A DNA stretch of 64,000 bases, taken from the NCBI RefSeq assembly GCF_018374135.1, contig NZ_JAHAFS010000012.1, positions 21,229-85,228 of the forward strand, in the 5' to 3' direction. This DNA is from Campylobacter gracilis. Lineage in GTDB: Bacteria > Campylobacterota > Campylobacteria > Campylobacterales > Campylobacteraceae. The position numbers and the translations under genes were made by a program. How positions within the stretch are numbered: the stretch's first letter is position 1; the number at the start of each line of letters is the position of its first letter. This document shows, piece after piece, positions 27,040 through 35,757 of the stretch. The notes beneath the pieces are model-generated. The model did no database searches, had not been told where the DNA came from, and saw only the letters and a program-made list of their open reading frames with translations.

Positions 27040-29121
27040 CTAGCTCTCTTTCAAAAGCTTAGTTAGTGCCGTGCCGCTTTCATCGTGTTTACGGATGTTT
27101 TTATAAATTTTATTGAAATAAATTTCTAAAAATTCCTGATCGTCGATCTTATCTTCGCCCTTTTTCGGCGCGATCTTTCGGTACTCGCCGCTGCTTTGCA
27201 GCTCGAATGCAAGCTCGTTGTCGCTTAGCTGAAGTTTTAAAATTTCTTTGAGCTTGTTTTGCAAATTTTCGTTGTAAATCGGGCTCATCAGCTCCAGCCT
27301 GCGCTCCAAATTTCGCGGCATCCAATCCGCGCTCGCGATGTATAGGCTGGGCTGGGCGTGCGCGAAGTAAAAAATTCTAGCGTGCTCCAGGTATTTGCCG
27401 ACGATCGAGATCACGCGGATATTTTCGCTGACGCCCTTAAGCGCCGGGCGCAAGCAGCAGATGCCGCGCACGATGAGATCGATCTTCACGCCCGCAGCGC
27501 TTGCTTTATACAGCGCCTTGATCATATCGCCGTCGACAAGGGCGTTCATCTTAGCGATGATCCTGCCGGCGGAGCCCTTTTTTTCCTCGTTTTTTATCAT
27601 CGCCAGGAGCCGCTCTTTGATCTGCATCGGCGACATAGAGAGGTTGTCAAGCTTGCGGTTTTTGTTGTAGCCCGAGAGGATGTGGAAGAAATTCGTCGTG
27701 TCCTTATCAAAGCGGTCGCCGCAGGTAAAAAAGCTCACGTCGGTGTAAATTTTAGCGCTCGAGCCGTTATAGTTGCCCGTGCCTAAGTGGATATAAAATT
27801 TTAACTTACCGTCCTCTTTTTTGATGATCTGAGTTACCTTGGCGTGGACTTTAAAGCCCGTGATGCCGTAGATGACGTGCGCGCCGGCGTCTTCGAGCGC
27901 CTTCGCCCAGTGTAGGTTATTTTCCTCATCAAACCTCGCCTTAAGCTCGACCATCACCGTCACCTGCTTGCCGTCGCTTGCGGCTTCGATCAGGCTCTGG
28001 ACGATCGGGGAGTTTTTCTCCACGCGATACAGCGTCATACGGATCGAGATGACCTTTGGATCCTTGGCGGCTTCTTTGATGAGTTTTTGCACCGGATCGA
28101 AGCTTTCGTAAGGATGGATCAGCAGGATATCCTCCTTCTCCATCGCGCTCATAACAGAGGTGTTTTCGTTAAAGGGGGGCAGCGTCTTTGGCAGATACTG
28201 AGGATGGGCTAGAAAGGAAAAATCCTTATTAGAAGCGATCTCCCAAAGCCCGTCCAGCGTAAGCGGCACGGCGCATTCATATATATCTTTGTAAAAAATT
28301 TTAAGATGAGAATTTAGAAATTCTAATAGTTCGGCGTCGGCGTCTTTCTCGATCTGAAGCCGTACGAAAGCCCCTTTGCGGCGCAGCTTAAGCCCCGCTT
28401 CTAAGATCATCATAAAATCGTCCGCTTCCTCCTCTTCGATTACGATGTCGGCGTTTCGCGTAACGCGGAAAGCTGCGGAGCTAAGAAGCTTATAGCCCGG
28501 GAAAATTTCCTCCGCGTGGCGCTTTACGATAGTGCCGATCGGCACGTAGGTGTTTTGCGCGACCTGTACGAAGCGCGGGATCACGCGTGGGATCCTAATC
28601 ATTCCAAAATGTACCGACTCGGGCGCGCCCTCATCGCAGAGCTTGACCGCAAGGGAGAAGCTGAGATTATTTAAATGTGGGAACGGATGGGTCGCATCCA
28701 CTGCGATCGGGACGATTACTGGCATTATCTGCGAGAAAAAAAACTCATCCGCCGCCGGCTTTAGCTCGGGCTGCAGTTCGTCGTAGCTTTTGATAAAAAG
28801 CCCGTTTTTGCAAAGCTCCTTTTGGATGCCGAAATACTGCTGCTCAAGCTCGGTTTGTTCGTTTCTTAGATAGGAGCGAATCGCGCGTAGCTGCTCAAGA
28901 GGCGTCATCTCGTCATCTCCGCTGGTTATAACGCCGGCGGTAAAAAGCTGCTTCAAGCCCGCCACGCGGATCATATAAAATTCGTCTAAATTAGTGCTGT
29001 AAATCGCTAGAAATTTTAATTTTTCAATTAGCGGGATATCCTTTTTGCATTGTTCCAGCACGCGTGTATTGAAGCGTAGCCAGCTTAGCTCGCGGTTTAT
29101 AAAATTATTTTGCGTTTGCAT
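27040..29121 (-). CDS. ppk1: Polyphosphate kinase 1
   Basis: Polymerises the terminal phosphate of ATP into polyphosphate, a phosphate and energy store tied to stress survival in Campylobacter. The N-terminal NFINRELSWLRFN is the classic opening. The two phospholipase-D-like domains carry the catalytic His in GITGFKVHAKV near residue 430 and a second His in YLEHARIFYF near 590. The length of 693 residues is normal. I start at the ATG at 29121 with GGAG upstream; an ORF extension to 29214 has no ribosome binding site. It sits alone between Sel1-like genes. Confidence 0.95.
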   Translation of the reverse strand: MQTQNNFINRELSWLRFNTRVLEQCKKDIPLIEKLKFLAIYSTNLDEFYMIRVAGLKQLFTAGVITSGDDEMTPLEQLRAIRSYLRNEQTELEQQYFGIQKELCKNGLFIKSYDELQPELKPAADEFFFSQIMPVIVPIAVDATHPFPHLNNLSFSLAVKLCDEGAPESVHFGMIRIPRVIPRFVQVAQNTYVPIGTIVKRHAEEIFPGYKLLSSAAFRVTRNADIVIEEEEADDFMMILEAGLKLRRKGAFVRLQIEKDADAELLEFLNSHLKIFYKDIYECAVPLTLDGLWEIASNKDFSFLAHPQYLPKTLPPFNENTSVMSAMEKEDILLIHPYESFDPVQKLIKEAAKDPKVISIRMTLYRVEKNSPIVQSLIEAASDGKQVTVMVELKARFDEENNLHWAKALEDAGAHVIYGITGFKVHAKVTQIIKKEDGKLKFYIHLGTGNYNGSSAKIYTDVSFFTCGDRFDKDTTNFFHILSGYNKNRKLDNLSMSPMQIKERLLAMIKNEEKKGSAGRIIAKMNALVDGDMIKALYKASAAGVKIDLIVRGICCLRPALKGVSENIRVISIVGKYLEHARIFYFAHAQPSLYIASADWMPRNLERRLELMSPIYNENLQNKLKEILKLQLSDNELAFELQSSGEYRKIAPKKGEDKIDDQEFLEIYFNKIYKNIRKHDESGTALTKLLKES

Positions 29122-29235
29122 AAAAACTCCTTTTTTGAATATTAATTCTAAGATTATAGCCCAATTAAGATTAAATTTTAAAGTCCGAATTTCATGAGCT
29201 TGCAAGTGGGGCAATTTAGTATTTAAAATTCTGCC

Positions 29236-30009
29236 CTAATTCCCTGTTTTTTCTAAATCCTTGCACATTTGCGCATTGCCGTCTTTGCAGCCCAGCTTTA
29301 AATACCGCCTCAAATATAAAATTTGCTCTTCCTCCTCCTCGCTCATATCAAGCACCCATTTGCACGCCTCCTTTATATTACCCCTGTCGCAAGCCTTCTT
29401 GCAAAAATTTTTGCCTTTATTTTTATCTACTTTAGCCCACAACAGCAGTCCGTAAGCGTAGCACGAAGGGTAATGCTCTCCGCTACAGCCGATTTCATAA
29501 AATTTCGTAACCTCGTTTATATCTTTGTCCTCTCTGTTTAACGATGTGGCAAAGTGCCCGCATCCTGCGGGATTTCCCGCATCGCAGGATTTTTTAAAAT
29601 ACTCTTTTGCCGCAAGCTCATCCTTTTTTACGCCCTCGCCGTAAAAATATAAAAGCCCGTAATCGTCGCAAAATTTCGCATCTAGCTCGCAAGCTCTTTC
29701 GTAATATGTCTTGATTTTCGCGTGTTTTTCGTCCAAAGAAGTAAGCGAATACGCTTGCCCCATAAAAATGCAGCCTTTGGCATATCCCAAACTGCATGAT
29801 TTTTCAAAAAATTCCAATGCCAAATCGCCATTTTTTCGTGCGCAAGATTTATTATTTAGAATTAAAGCCGCCAAATAACATGCTTCGCCGTCGCCGCTAC
29901 TGCATTTCTTTAAATTTAAATCGTAAGTATCGCACGCAGGCGCCCCTAGAGAATAAATTTCGCTTACGCTCGCGGCTTTCAAAAACAGAGCCGATACGAG
30001 TATAAACAT
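29236..30009 (-). CDS. Exported Sel1-like, cysteine-rich protein
   Basis: 257 residues with five or more Cys-paired helical repeats (for example KKSCDAGNPAGCGHFATS), related to the larger Sel1 protein across ppk1. The first residues MFILVSALFLKAASV are hydrophobic but lack the basic n-region of a signal peptide, and no good ribosome binding site precedes the ATG. ATGAAAGCACT lies directly upstream in another frame. One lost base there would explain both oddities, so the true start may be damaged. Likely periplasmic; function unknown. Confidence 0.75.
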   Translation of the reverse strand: MFILVSALFLKAASVSEIYSLGAPACDTYDLNLKKCSSGDGEACYLAALILNNKSCARKNGDLALEFFEKSCSLGYAKGCIFMGQAYSLTSLDEKHAKIKTYYERACELDAKFCDDYGLLYFYGEGVKKDELAAKEYFKKSCDAGNPAGCGHFATSLNREDKDINEVTKFYEIGCSGEHYPSCYAYGLLLWAKVDKNKGKNFCKKACDRGNIKEACKWVLDMSEEEEEQILYLRRYLKLGCKDGNAQMCKDLEKTGN

Positions 30010-30202
30010 AGTGCTTTCATTTCAGCCGCTCTAAACGATATAAATTTAAATTTTAAATCAGAAAACGACGTAAATTTTATCTCTTTGCTAGCGGCTGCGC
30101 TTTGGTTGAGTTCTGCCGCGGCTTGCGTTATTAAAGGAGCCAAAATTGCGGGATAAAATTCTTTCATTATCGCTCTTTACCCCTCTTTGGATTCGCCATC
30201 TT

Positions 30203-30742
30203 TTACTCCTTGGTTGAATTTGCGTCGTATTTATCACTTATTTCCCAAAAGGCTTTTTTCGCACACTTTACGGGATCGTGTTCCTCCTCATCTCGTAAAC
30301 AGTTTTCTAAAGCCATCTTTAGCGCGCAAGATTTTAGTTTAAATATTCTTTCTTTTTCTAGATGCTCTGAATATTTTTCGCAAGCTATAGCGTAGTTATG
30401 TGCCGCTCTTTTGACATTGCCTCTTATCGCAATATCATGAATTCCTAGGTTAAAACAAGAGGCTGCAATACCCGCCTTGCAAGATTTTTCTAAAGGCACA
30501 AAAGCTGCTTCACGCATACCCAGTTCAAAGCCCATAATATAACCCACATCGGCGCACCCGATCATATCTCCGCTATCGCATTTTTCGGATAAAATTTTTA
30601 TTAGCTTAGTGCATGAGCTATATTTGCCGTTTCCTTTATCGCATTCATTATAAAGATTTTCCTCTTCAGCCGTAGGCTTGCCAGCCATTGCGACAGAAAC
30701 TAAAAATATCATAGAATAAAATATAAAGCATAGCCTTGTCAT
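30203..30742 (-). CDS. Exported cysteine-rich protein, Sel1-like
   Basis: 179 residues with a signal peptide (ending SVAMA) and degenerate Sel1-type Cys-paired helices: KSCKAGIAASCFNLGI is the clearest. The segment GKYSSCTKLIKILSEKCD is nearly the same as in the upstream gene, so the two arose by tandem duplication. Its ATG overlaps the TGA of that gene (ATGA). The C-terminus is charged with extra Cys residues. Probably periplasmic; function unknown. Confidence 0.75.
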   Translation of the reverse strand: MTRLCFIFYSMIFLVSVAMAGKPTAEEENLYNECDKGNGKYSSCTKLIKILSEKCDSGDMIGCADVGYIMGFELGMREAAFVPLEKSCKAGIAASCFNLGIHDIAIRGNVKRAAHNYAIACEKYSEHLEKERIFKLKSCALKMALENCLRDEEEHDPVKCAKKAFWEISDKYDANSTKE

Positions 30743-31281
30743 TTCAACTCCCCATATAGTTTATTATAAATTTCTTTCATTTTTCCTCTTGGATTGCACT
30801 CTTTATCTTCCATACAAATTTTAAGTTCATCGTAAAATTCGCAATACTCATGTGCAGATTCCGAATCCATACTACATATTTTTTTAAAGCTCTTTAAAAC
30901 CCTATCCGTATTTCCGGTGAAATACAGATCTTCCCAATTAAGGCATAAACAACTCGTCATTAAATTTGCATCGCAACTTTTAACAAGATAATTTATAGCT
31001 TCTTCGTCTCTATTTAATGTCAATAAAAGAAGCGCATTTAATTCGCAACTTAAATAACGCCTATCGTCGTCGCACTCTTTAGATAAAATTTCAACGAGTT
31101 TATTGCATGAGCTATATTTACCTTCGCCGTAATCACAGGATTTCAAAAGCGTCCTTTGCTCTTCATTTTTAAAATTCTCTAATTCTATTAAGCTTACCAA
31201 AGGCGGTTGTGCCGCAGCAGGAATCGCCGCAAATGCCGTTATAAACGCAAATAACGAAATTTTAAGATAGAATTTTTTCAT
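30739..31281 (-). CDS. Exported cysteine-rich protein, paralogue of its neighbour
   Basis: 180 residues with a signal peptide (MKKFYLKISLFAFITAFAA) and Cys-paired helices; GKYSSCNKLVEILSKECD matches the downstream paralogue. The start at 31281 has AAGGAG at good distance. Overall similarity to the neighbour is confined to the N-terminal half, so they have diverged after duplication. Probably periplasmic; function unknown. Confidence 0.75.
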   Translation of the reverse strand: MKKFYLKISLFAFITAFAAIPAAAQPPLVSLIELENFKNEEQRTLLKSCDYGEGKYSSCNKLVEILSKECDDDRRYLSCELNALLLLTLNRDEEAINYLVKSCDANLMTSCLCLNWEDLYFTGNTDRVLKSFKKICSMDSESAHEYCEFYDELKICMEDKECNPRGKMKEIYNKLYGELK

Positions 31282-31502
31282 TAGCACTCCTTATTTTAAG
31301 CGGCGATTATATTTAAAAATTTTTAGCTGCTTCTTAAAATTTAAGAGGCACAGCGGTGCTATAAGTGCGCCGTAATCCCGTCCGCCGCCCACACTTAGAT
31401 TAAATTTTAAAATTTCGCCGCCCGCCACGCACGAAAACTCCATAATCCGCCGTAAAATTTCACTCGCAAGGAGTCTAAGTTGCGCGGGCATAATCCGCCG
31501 CC

Positions 31503-33635
31503 CTACTTCCCGTCTAAATTTAAAATTTCGCTCGAAATTTCATCTACCGTCGCGTTGAAATCCTCCGCCAGCGCGCGCTTTAGCTCCTCTTTCGCCGCCA
31601 TCATATCGCGCACGATCGCAGCTTCAAACTCCTCTCGATTCAGCGCCTCGTCGCCCTTGGCAAACGCAAAATCCAGCCCAAACCACGTAGCCACGGCAAA
31701 CGCAGGCACGCACACCACCGCGCCCGGGCCGCACACGAGCCCCGCACCACCGCTAGTCGCGCTGGCGCCCGCCTTGGTAAGGGCTTTCGCGCCCGTCTTG
31801 GCTGCAGTTTTAGCGAGGCTCTTGCTTATCAGCTTTGCGCCCAGCACGCCGCCCAGCGCCCCCAGCCCCGTCCCGCTCGCGCGATACGCCTTGCTTTTTA
31901 GGCTGAAGCTCTGCGTGACGTTAAGATCGATTTTCGCGCCGTATTTTTTGAGCGTAAAATTTAGCGAGCTCTCATAATTTTTGACGTTCGCCGCAGCGAT
32001 TTTAGCAATGTTTTCGCCAAAATCTTTCGGAAAACTTTCGCTCACGAAGCTCGCAAATTTCTCATTCAGATACGCCCCCGCGTCATCGTCCCACACGCCG
32101 TGCCACAGCACCAGATAATCGCTCAGAAACGAGTAATTGAAATCCGCCATTTTCTGCGCGCTAAGCCTCGCGCTCTCGTCGTAAACGGCGTCGATGTAGC
32201 TATTCAGCGCGGACGCGGCGTTCGCTTCCGCGGCAAAGCGCGTGGCGTTTAGCTCGCCTCTTAGAACGTCCGCCTCTCGCGCGCTTAAGATCAGCCGCTC
32301 GCCACTTTGCAGCACGATCTGCACGCCCGTCTCGACCGCGCTTTTAGGGCGCTCCGCCTCACCCCTTGCCGTGTACGTCTGCGCGGCGCAGATCAAACAC
32401 AGCGTGACGTAGGCAAGCGCAAAGATAGTGCCGCTGAAGCGCCCTATTTTGGGCGCGGACGTAGCTCGCGGCATAAAAAGCACGAAGGCACAAAGATGCA
32501 AGATCGCGCAGTAAAAGACGAAATCTCCCGCGCAGATCAGAAGCAAAAGGACGATTTTTAGCGAGCTAGGGCTTTGCGACAGCGCCAGCTCAAACAGCGC
32601 GTTTTTGTAAAATTTCAAAGCGTAAATTTCATTTAGCAGAGCGGATTTGAAGTGCGCTTGCGGCGCGGTAGATTTTAAAATTTCAAAAATTTCGGCTACC
32701 GATGTAGGGCTAGTCGCGGATTTTTCAGCGGAACTGTCGGCAGCCATACTCGGTGCAGCGGGGCTAGTCGTAGAATTTTTAGCGTTGATTTGCGATGTGG
32801 CAGCGGTATTTGCCTTTGAATTTTCAGCCGAGGCGTACACCGCCTTGACGGAGCCCGCTTTAAAATTTGCGGCCGAAGCGGTAGGTTTTTTGACGGTGAC
32901 CGGCACGTACTTGACGGCATTATCCGTCTCGGAATTTCCGATAACTATGGCGACGTTATTTGTCGCGAAATTTTTAGCGGATTTAGAGGCATTATCTGTT
33001 GCAAAATTTCCGACAGGTGCGGAAGCGTTATTTGTTGCGAAATTTCTAGAAGATACGGTAGCGCTGGCGGACGAAATAAAATTTATCGCGGAATTTAAAG
33101 AGTGTGTGGCTGGATCTGCAGCGTCTGCAAGCCGCAAATAGGCCAAATTTATGGCAAAATTTACCGCTACGGCAAGCATGGCGAGCAGCAAAATACTAAG
33201 TTTGAGCGATAAAATTCTAGGATTTTTAATCTCTTTTAGGCTGAGCTTAAGCACCGCTAGACGCATCAGAGCAAGCCCCGCTGGCAGCGCTGCTAGCGTC
33301 ACAAACAGCTCTGCGCCGCGCAGATCCGCTAGACCTAGCGCCAAAGTAGCGCTTAAAAGGATCGCGCCCGCGAAGGCTAAAACTCCGCTTATTAGCCTGC
33401 CTCTAAAAATTTTAATCAAAGTCCCGCCGCTACGAAATAGCGCCGCATTAGCGCGCTGCCTCGCCTCGTAAAAAAAGCTAAATAGCACCCGAAATAGTGC
33501 GTAAGCCCAGAACACCGCCAACGCGCAAAAGCCCGCATCGTCGAAACCCTGCGCGTAAAGCGCGAAGCAAAAAACGCTAACGATCAGCGCTAGCCTAAGC
33601 GCTATTTCACAGATCCAACGGCGCGTCGTCGTCAT
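31503..33635 (-). CDS. Large membrane protein with internal Asn/Ala repeat, unknown
   Basis: About 710 residues with no family I recognise. Helices near 15-35, 45-60, 85-110, 115-135 and 150-175 form an N-terminal membrane domain. A long Ser/Ala/Asn/Thr-rich segment (about 180-320) includes four 12-residue repeats. Two more helices follow near 365-395 and 405-425. The C-terminal domain has a Gly/Ala-rich stretch near 590-660 that resembles membrane-inserting glycine-zipper segments. The start is uncertain: ATG 33635 or ATG 33653, both overlapping the dnaB 3' end, neither with a strong ribosome binding site. Confidence 0.7.
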   Translation of the reverse strand: MTTTRRWICEIALRLALIVSVFCFALYAQGFDDAGFCALAVFWAYALFRVLFSFFYEARQRANAALFRSGGTLIKIFRGRLISGVLAFAGAILLSATLALGLADLRGAELFVTLAALPAGLALMRLAVLKLSLKEIKNPRILSLKLSILLLAMLAVAVNFAINLAYLRLADAADPATHSLNSAINFISSASATVSSRNFATNNASAPVGNFATDNASKSAKNFATNNVAIVIGNSETDNAVKYVPVTVKKPTASAANFKAGSVKAVYASAENSKANTAATSQINAKNSTTSPAAPSMAADSSAEKSATSPTSVAEIFEILKSTAPQAHFKSALLNEIYALKFYKNALFELALSQSPSSLKIVLLLLICAGDFVFYCAILHLCAFVLFMPRATSAPKIGRFSGTIFALAYVTLCLICAAQTYTARGEAERPKSAVETGVQIVLQSGERLILSAREADVLRGELNATRFAAEANAASALNSYIDAVYDESARLSAQKMADFNYSFLSDYLVLWHGVWDDDAGAYLNEKFASFVSESFPKDFGENIAKIAAANVKNYESSLNFTLKKYGAKIDLNVTQSFSLKSKAYRASGTGLGALGGVLGAKLISKSLAKTAAKTGAKALTKAGASATSGGAGLVCGPGAVVCVPAFAVATWFGLDFAFAKGDEALNREEFEAAIVRDMMAAKEELKRALAEDFNATVDEISSEILNLDGK
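32904..33047 (-). repeat. Four 36-bp tandem repeats coding a 12-residue unit
   Basis: The coding strand gives four consecutive 12-residue units: RNFATNNASAPV, GNFATDNASKSA, KNFATNNVAIVI and GNSETDNAVKYV. The core N-F-A-T-[ND]-N stays in register at exactly 36 bases, and the DNA copies are similar but diverged, so this is an old in-frame expansion. It lies in the low-complexity loop of the large membrane protein. Confidence 0.7.
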
Positions 33636-35757
33636 CGAGCCTGTTTGCCTCATTGATCTTTGGAATGCCCATCTCTTCGATATTTAAAGGCGGTGCGGGT
33701 TTAAATTTCGCCTCATCCTGCCGCCGCTCTTGCGCTTCAAAAGACGACCTGCCGCCATCGGCACTATCATCACTCTCAAAATACGAGGCATCCTCTCGCT
33801 GCGTACTCTCCGCTCCTCGCGACGCTCCCGCTACCTTCTCTGCGCCTTGCGATTTGCCCTCTGCACGTTGCCGCGCGTCTTTTGCGCCTTCCGCACTCTT
33901 TACGTTTTGCTCGGCCGAATTTCCGCGCATATGCTTTGTTTCGGGCGCGACACCGCCCATCCTCGTATCATCTAAATTTTGCCCCTCAAATTCTTGCTTC
34001 TGCGGTGCGCCCTGTGCTGCGCGCCGTGTTTCTGCCAAGCCCTGTTCTGCACTAAGCTTAGACTCGCCGTCTATCTCCTCGCCGTCTTGCGCACCGCTTT
34101 GGCCGAAGCTAGGCATCTCATCAAAATCGATATTTACTCCGGGATTTCGAGCGCTAGCGGAGCTTTCATTTAAGCTTACGCCGCTATTTTGCGCTTCGTT
34201 AAAATTTTGAGCTTCATTAAAATTCTGCGTTAAATCTTGCTGTAAATTTTGTGCTACACCCTGCTGCGCCGTATCGAAGCGCGCCGCAGCGGCGTCCTCG
34301 AAGCCCTGATCTTGTAGCTGAGAGACGTAGTCGAGATTGTCATTTTCGTTAAAGATCGCGCTCTCGCTGGGCTCGCCGCCGAAGCTCGTATCGACAAAAC
34401 GGGTAAATCTGCCCTGAAAGCCCACCTCGATCGTCCTGCCCGCCTCGCCCGAGCGGTTTTTGCCGACGATGATTTCGGCTTTTTCCTGATAGTCGTTTCG
34501 CCTAAACACGGGCTCGCCCGCGTCCTTGCCCTCGGCCTCCAGGCGCGAAATGCGCTCGCGCTCCATCTGCTCCTTATAAACCTCGTCGCGATAGACGAAA
34601 AGTATGATGTCGGCGTCCTGCTCGATCGCGCCGCTTTCGCGCAGATCACTTAGCATCGGGCGTTTGTTCGAGCGCGCCTCAAGCGAGCGGTTTAGCTGCG
34701 ACAGCGCGATAATCGGGATGTTTAGCTCGCGCGCCAAGAGCTTGAGCCCGCGTGAAATTTCGGCGATTTGTAGGTGGCGCTCGGAGTAGTTGCTCGTACT
34801 CGTCATAAGTCCGATGTAATCGATCACGCAAAGCTCGATGTTGGCATCCGCGGATTTGAGTTTGCGCAGCTGGGTGCGGACTTGGTGTATGTTCACGTAG
34901 CCGCTGTCATAGACGAAAAGCGGCATATTCAGCACCGCATCGCAGGCGTCGTTGAACCGCGTCCAGTCGTCGTCGCTGAGCTTGGCGCTCATTATGTCGC
35001 TTAGCGGGATTGAGCTAAGCGCGCTTAGTATGCGATACATCAGCTGCACAGAGGGCATCTCGAGCGAAAAAAATACGACGCCTTTGCCGCTTTGCAACGT
35101 TTTCATCATCAAATTTAGCGCAAATGCGGTCTTTCCCATGCCGGGGCGGGCGGCGATGATTATGAGCTCGCCCGGCTTCAGCCCCTTCGTGCAGTCGTTT
35201 AGGAAGCGAAAGCCCGTATCCAGTCCCACGAGCTCCGAGCCTGCGAGCGCCTTTTGGCGTTTCAGCTCCTCCACCACATCGGCAATAATCTCGTGTGATT
35301 TTTTGATGCCGCCGTGGCGCTCCTCATCGATGAGCTCGTAAATTTTAGAGCTGATTTTATCGGCGGTGTCCTTGCTGCGCACGGCTTCATTTACCATCGA
35401 AGGGATCTCGTGCGCGACCTTGATTAGCGAGCGTTTGATCGATTTTTCGCGCAGTTCGAGCGCGTATTTTGGGGCATCGACCACGCCGCTGGTGGCTACG
35501 ACCTCGGTAAATGCGCCATCGTCGTAGCGCTCGGCCAGCCATTTTTTAACGAAGCTCGGCGCGATCGGCTCGTTGTGCGAAGAACACTTGACGATCGCCT
35601 CGTAGATGTCGGCGTGCGGCTTGTAGAAAAAATCGCCGACCGAGATTATCTCGCTCAGCTCGCCGTATGCGTCCTCGTTTTGCAAAAGCGAGCTTAAAAT
35701 CGCGCGCTCCATATCCAGATCGTATAAATTTGCAGGCACATTCTGCTTCGTTGCCAT
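33607..35757 (-). CDS. dnaB: Replicative DNA helicase DnaB with long disordered C-terminal extension
   Basis: The hexameric helicase of the replication fork. Residues 1-455 are a complete DnaB: N-terminal domain from LYDLDMERAILSSLL, Walker A ARPGMGKTAF near 203-212, Walker B CVIDYIGLM near 310, then QLNRSLE and GKNRSG. DnaB proteins usually end soon after this point (about 460-490 residues), but here about 260 further residues follow. They are rich in Gln, Glu, Ala, Ser and Asn, contain the short repeat NFNEAQ twice, and end in an acidic DDDDAPLDL. No insertion scar or frame change is visible. The start at 35757 has GGGAG upstream. The last codons overlap the next gene. Confidence 0.93.
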   Translation of the reverse strand: MATKQNVPANLYDLDMERAILSSLLQNEDAYGELSEIISVGDFFYKPHADIYEAIVKCSSHNEPIAPSFVKKWLAERYDDGAFTEVVATSGVVDAPKYALELREKSIKRSLIKVAHEIPSMVNEAVRSKDTADKISSKIYELIDEERHGGIKKSHEIIADVVEELKRQKALAGSELVGLDTGFRFLNDCTKGLKPGELIIIAARPGMGKTAFALNLMMKTLQSGKGVVFFSLEMPSVQLMYRILSALSSIPLSDIMSAKLSDDDWTRFNDACDAVLNMPLFVYDSGYVNIHQVRTQLRKLKSADANIELCVIDYIGLMTSTSNYSERHLQIAEISRGLKLLARELNIPIIALSQLNRSLEARSNKRPMLSDLRESGAIEQDADIILFVYRDEVYKEQMERERISRLEAEGKDAGEPVFRRNDYQEKAEIIVGKNRSGEAGRTIEVGFQGRFTRFVDTSFGGEPSESAIFNENDNLDYVSQLQDQGFEDAAAARFDTAQQGVAQNLQQDLTQNFNEAQNFNEAQNSGVSLNESSASARNPGVNIDFDEMPSFGQSGAQDGEEIDGESKLSAEQGLAETRRAAQGAPQKQEFEGQNLDDTRMGGVAPETKHMRGNSAEQNVKSAEGAKDARQRAEGKSQGAEKVAGASRGAESTQREDASYFESDDSADGGRSSFEAQERRQDEAKFKPAPPLNIEEMGIPKINEANRLDDDDAPLDL

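Noticed and set aside
29979..30167. 62-codon leftward ORF before the 29236-30009 Sel1-like gene
   Set aside because: Composition resembles translated spacer DNA, and it ends inside the next gene in another frame; kept only as a hint of a damaged start region.
33653..34210. 185-codon rightward ORF over the dnaB tail
   Set aside because: Antisense shadow of the disordered DnaB extension, Ser/Cys/Pro-rich, without ribosome binding site.
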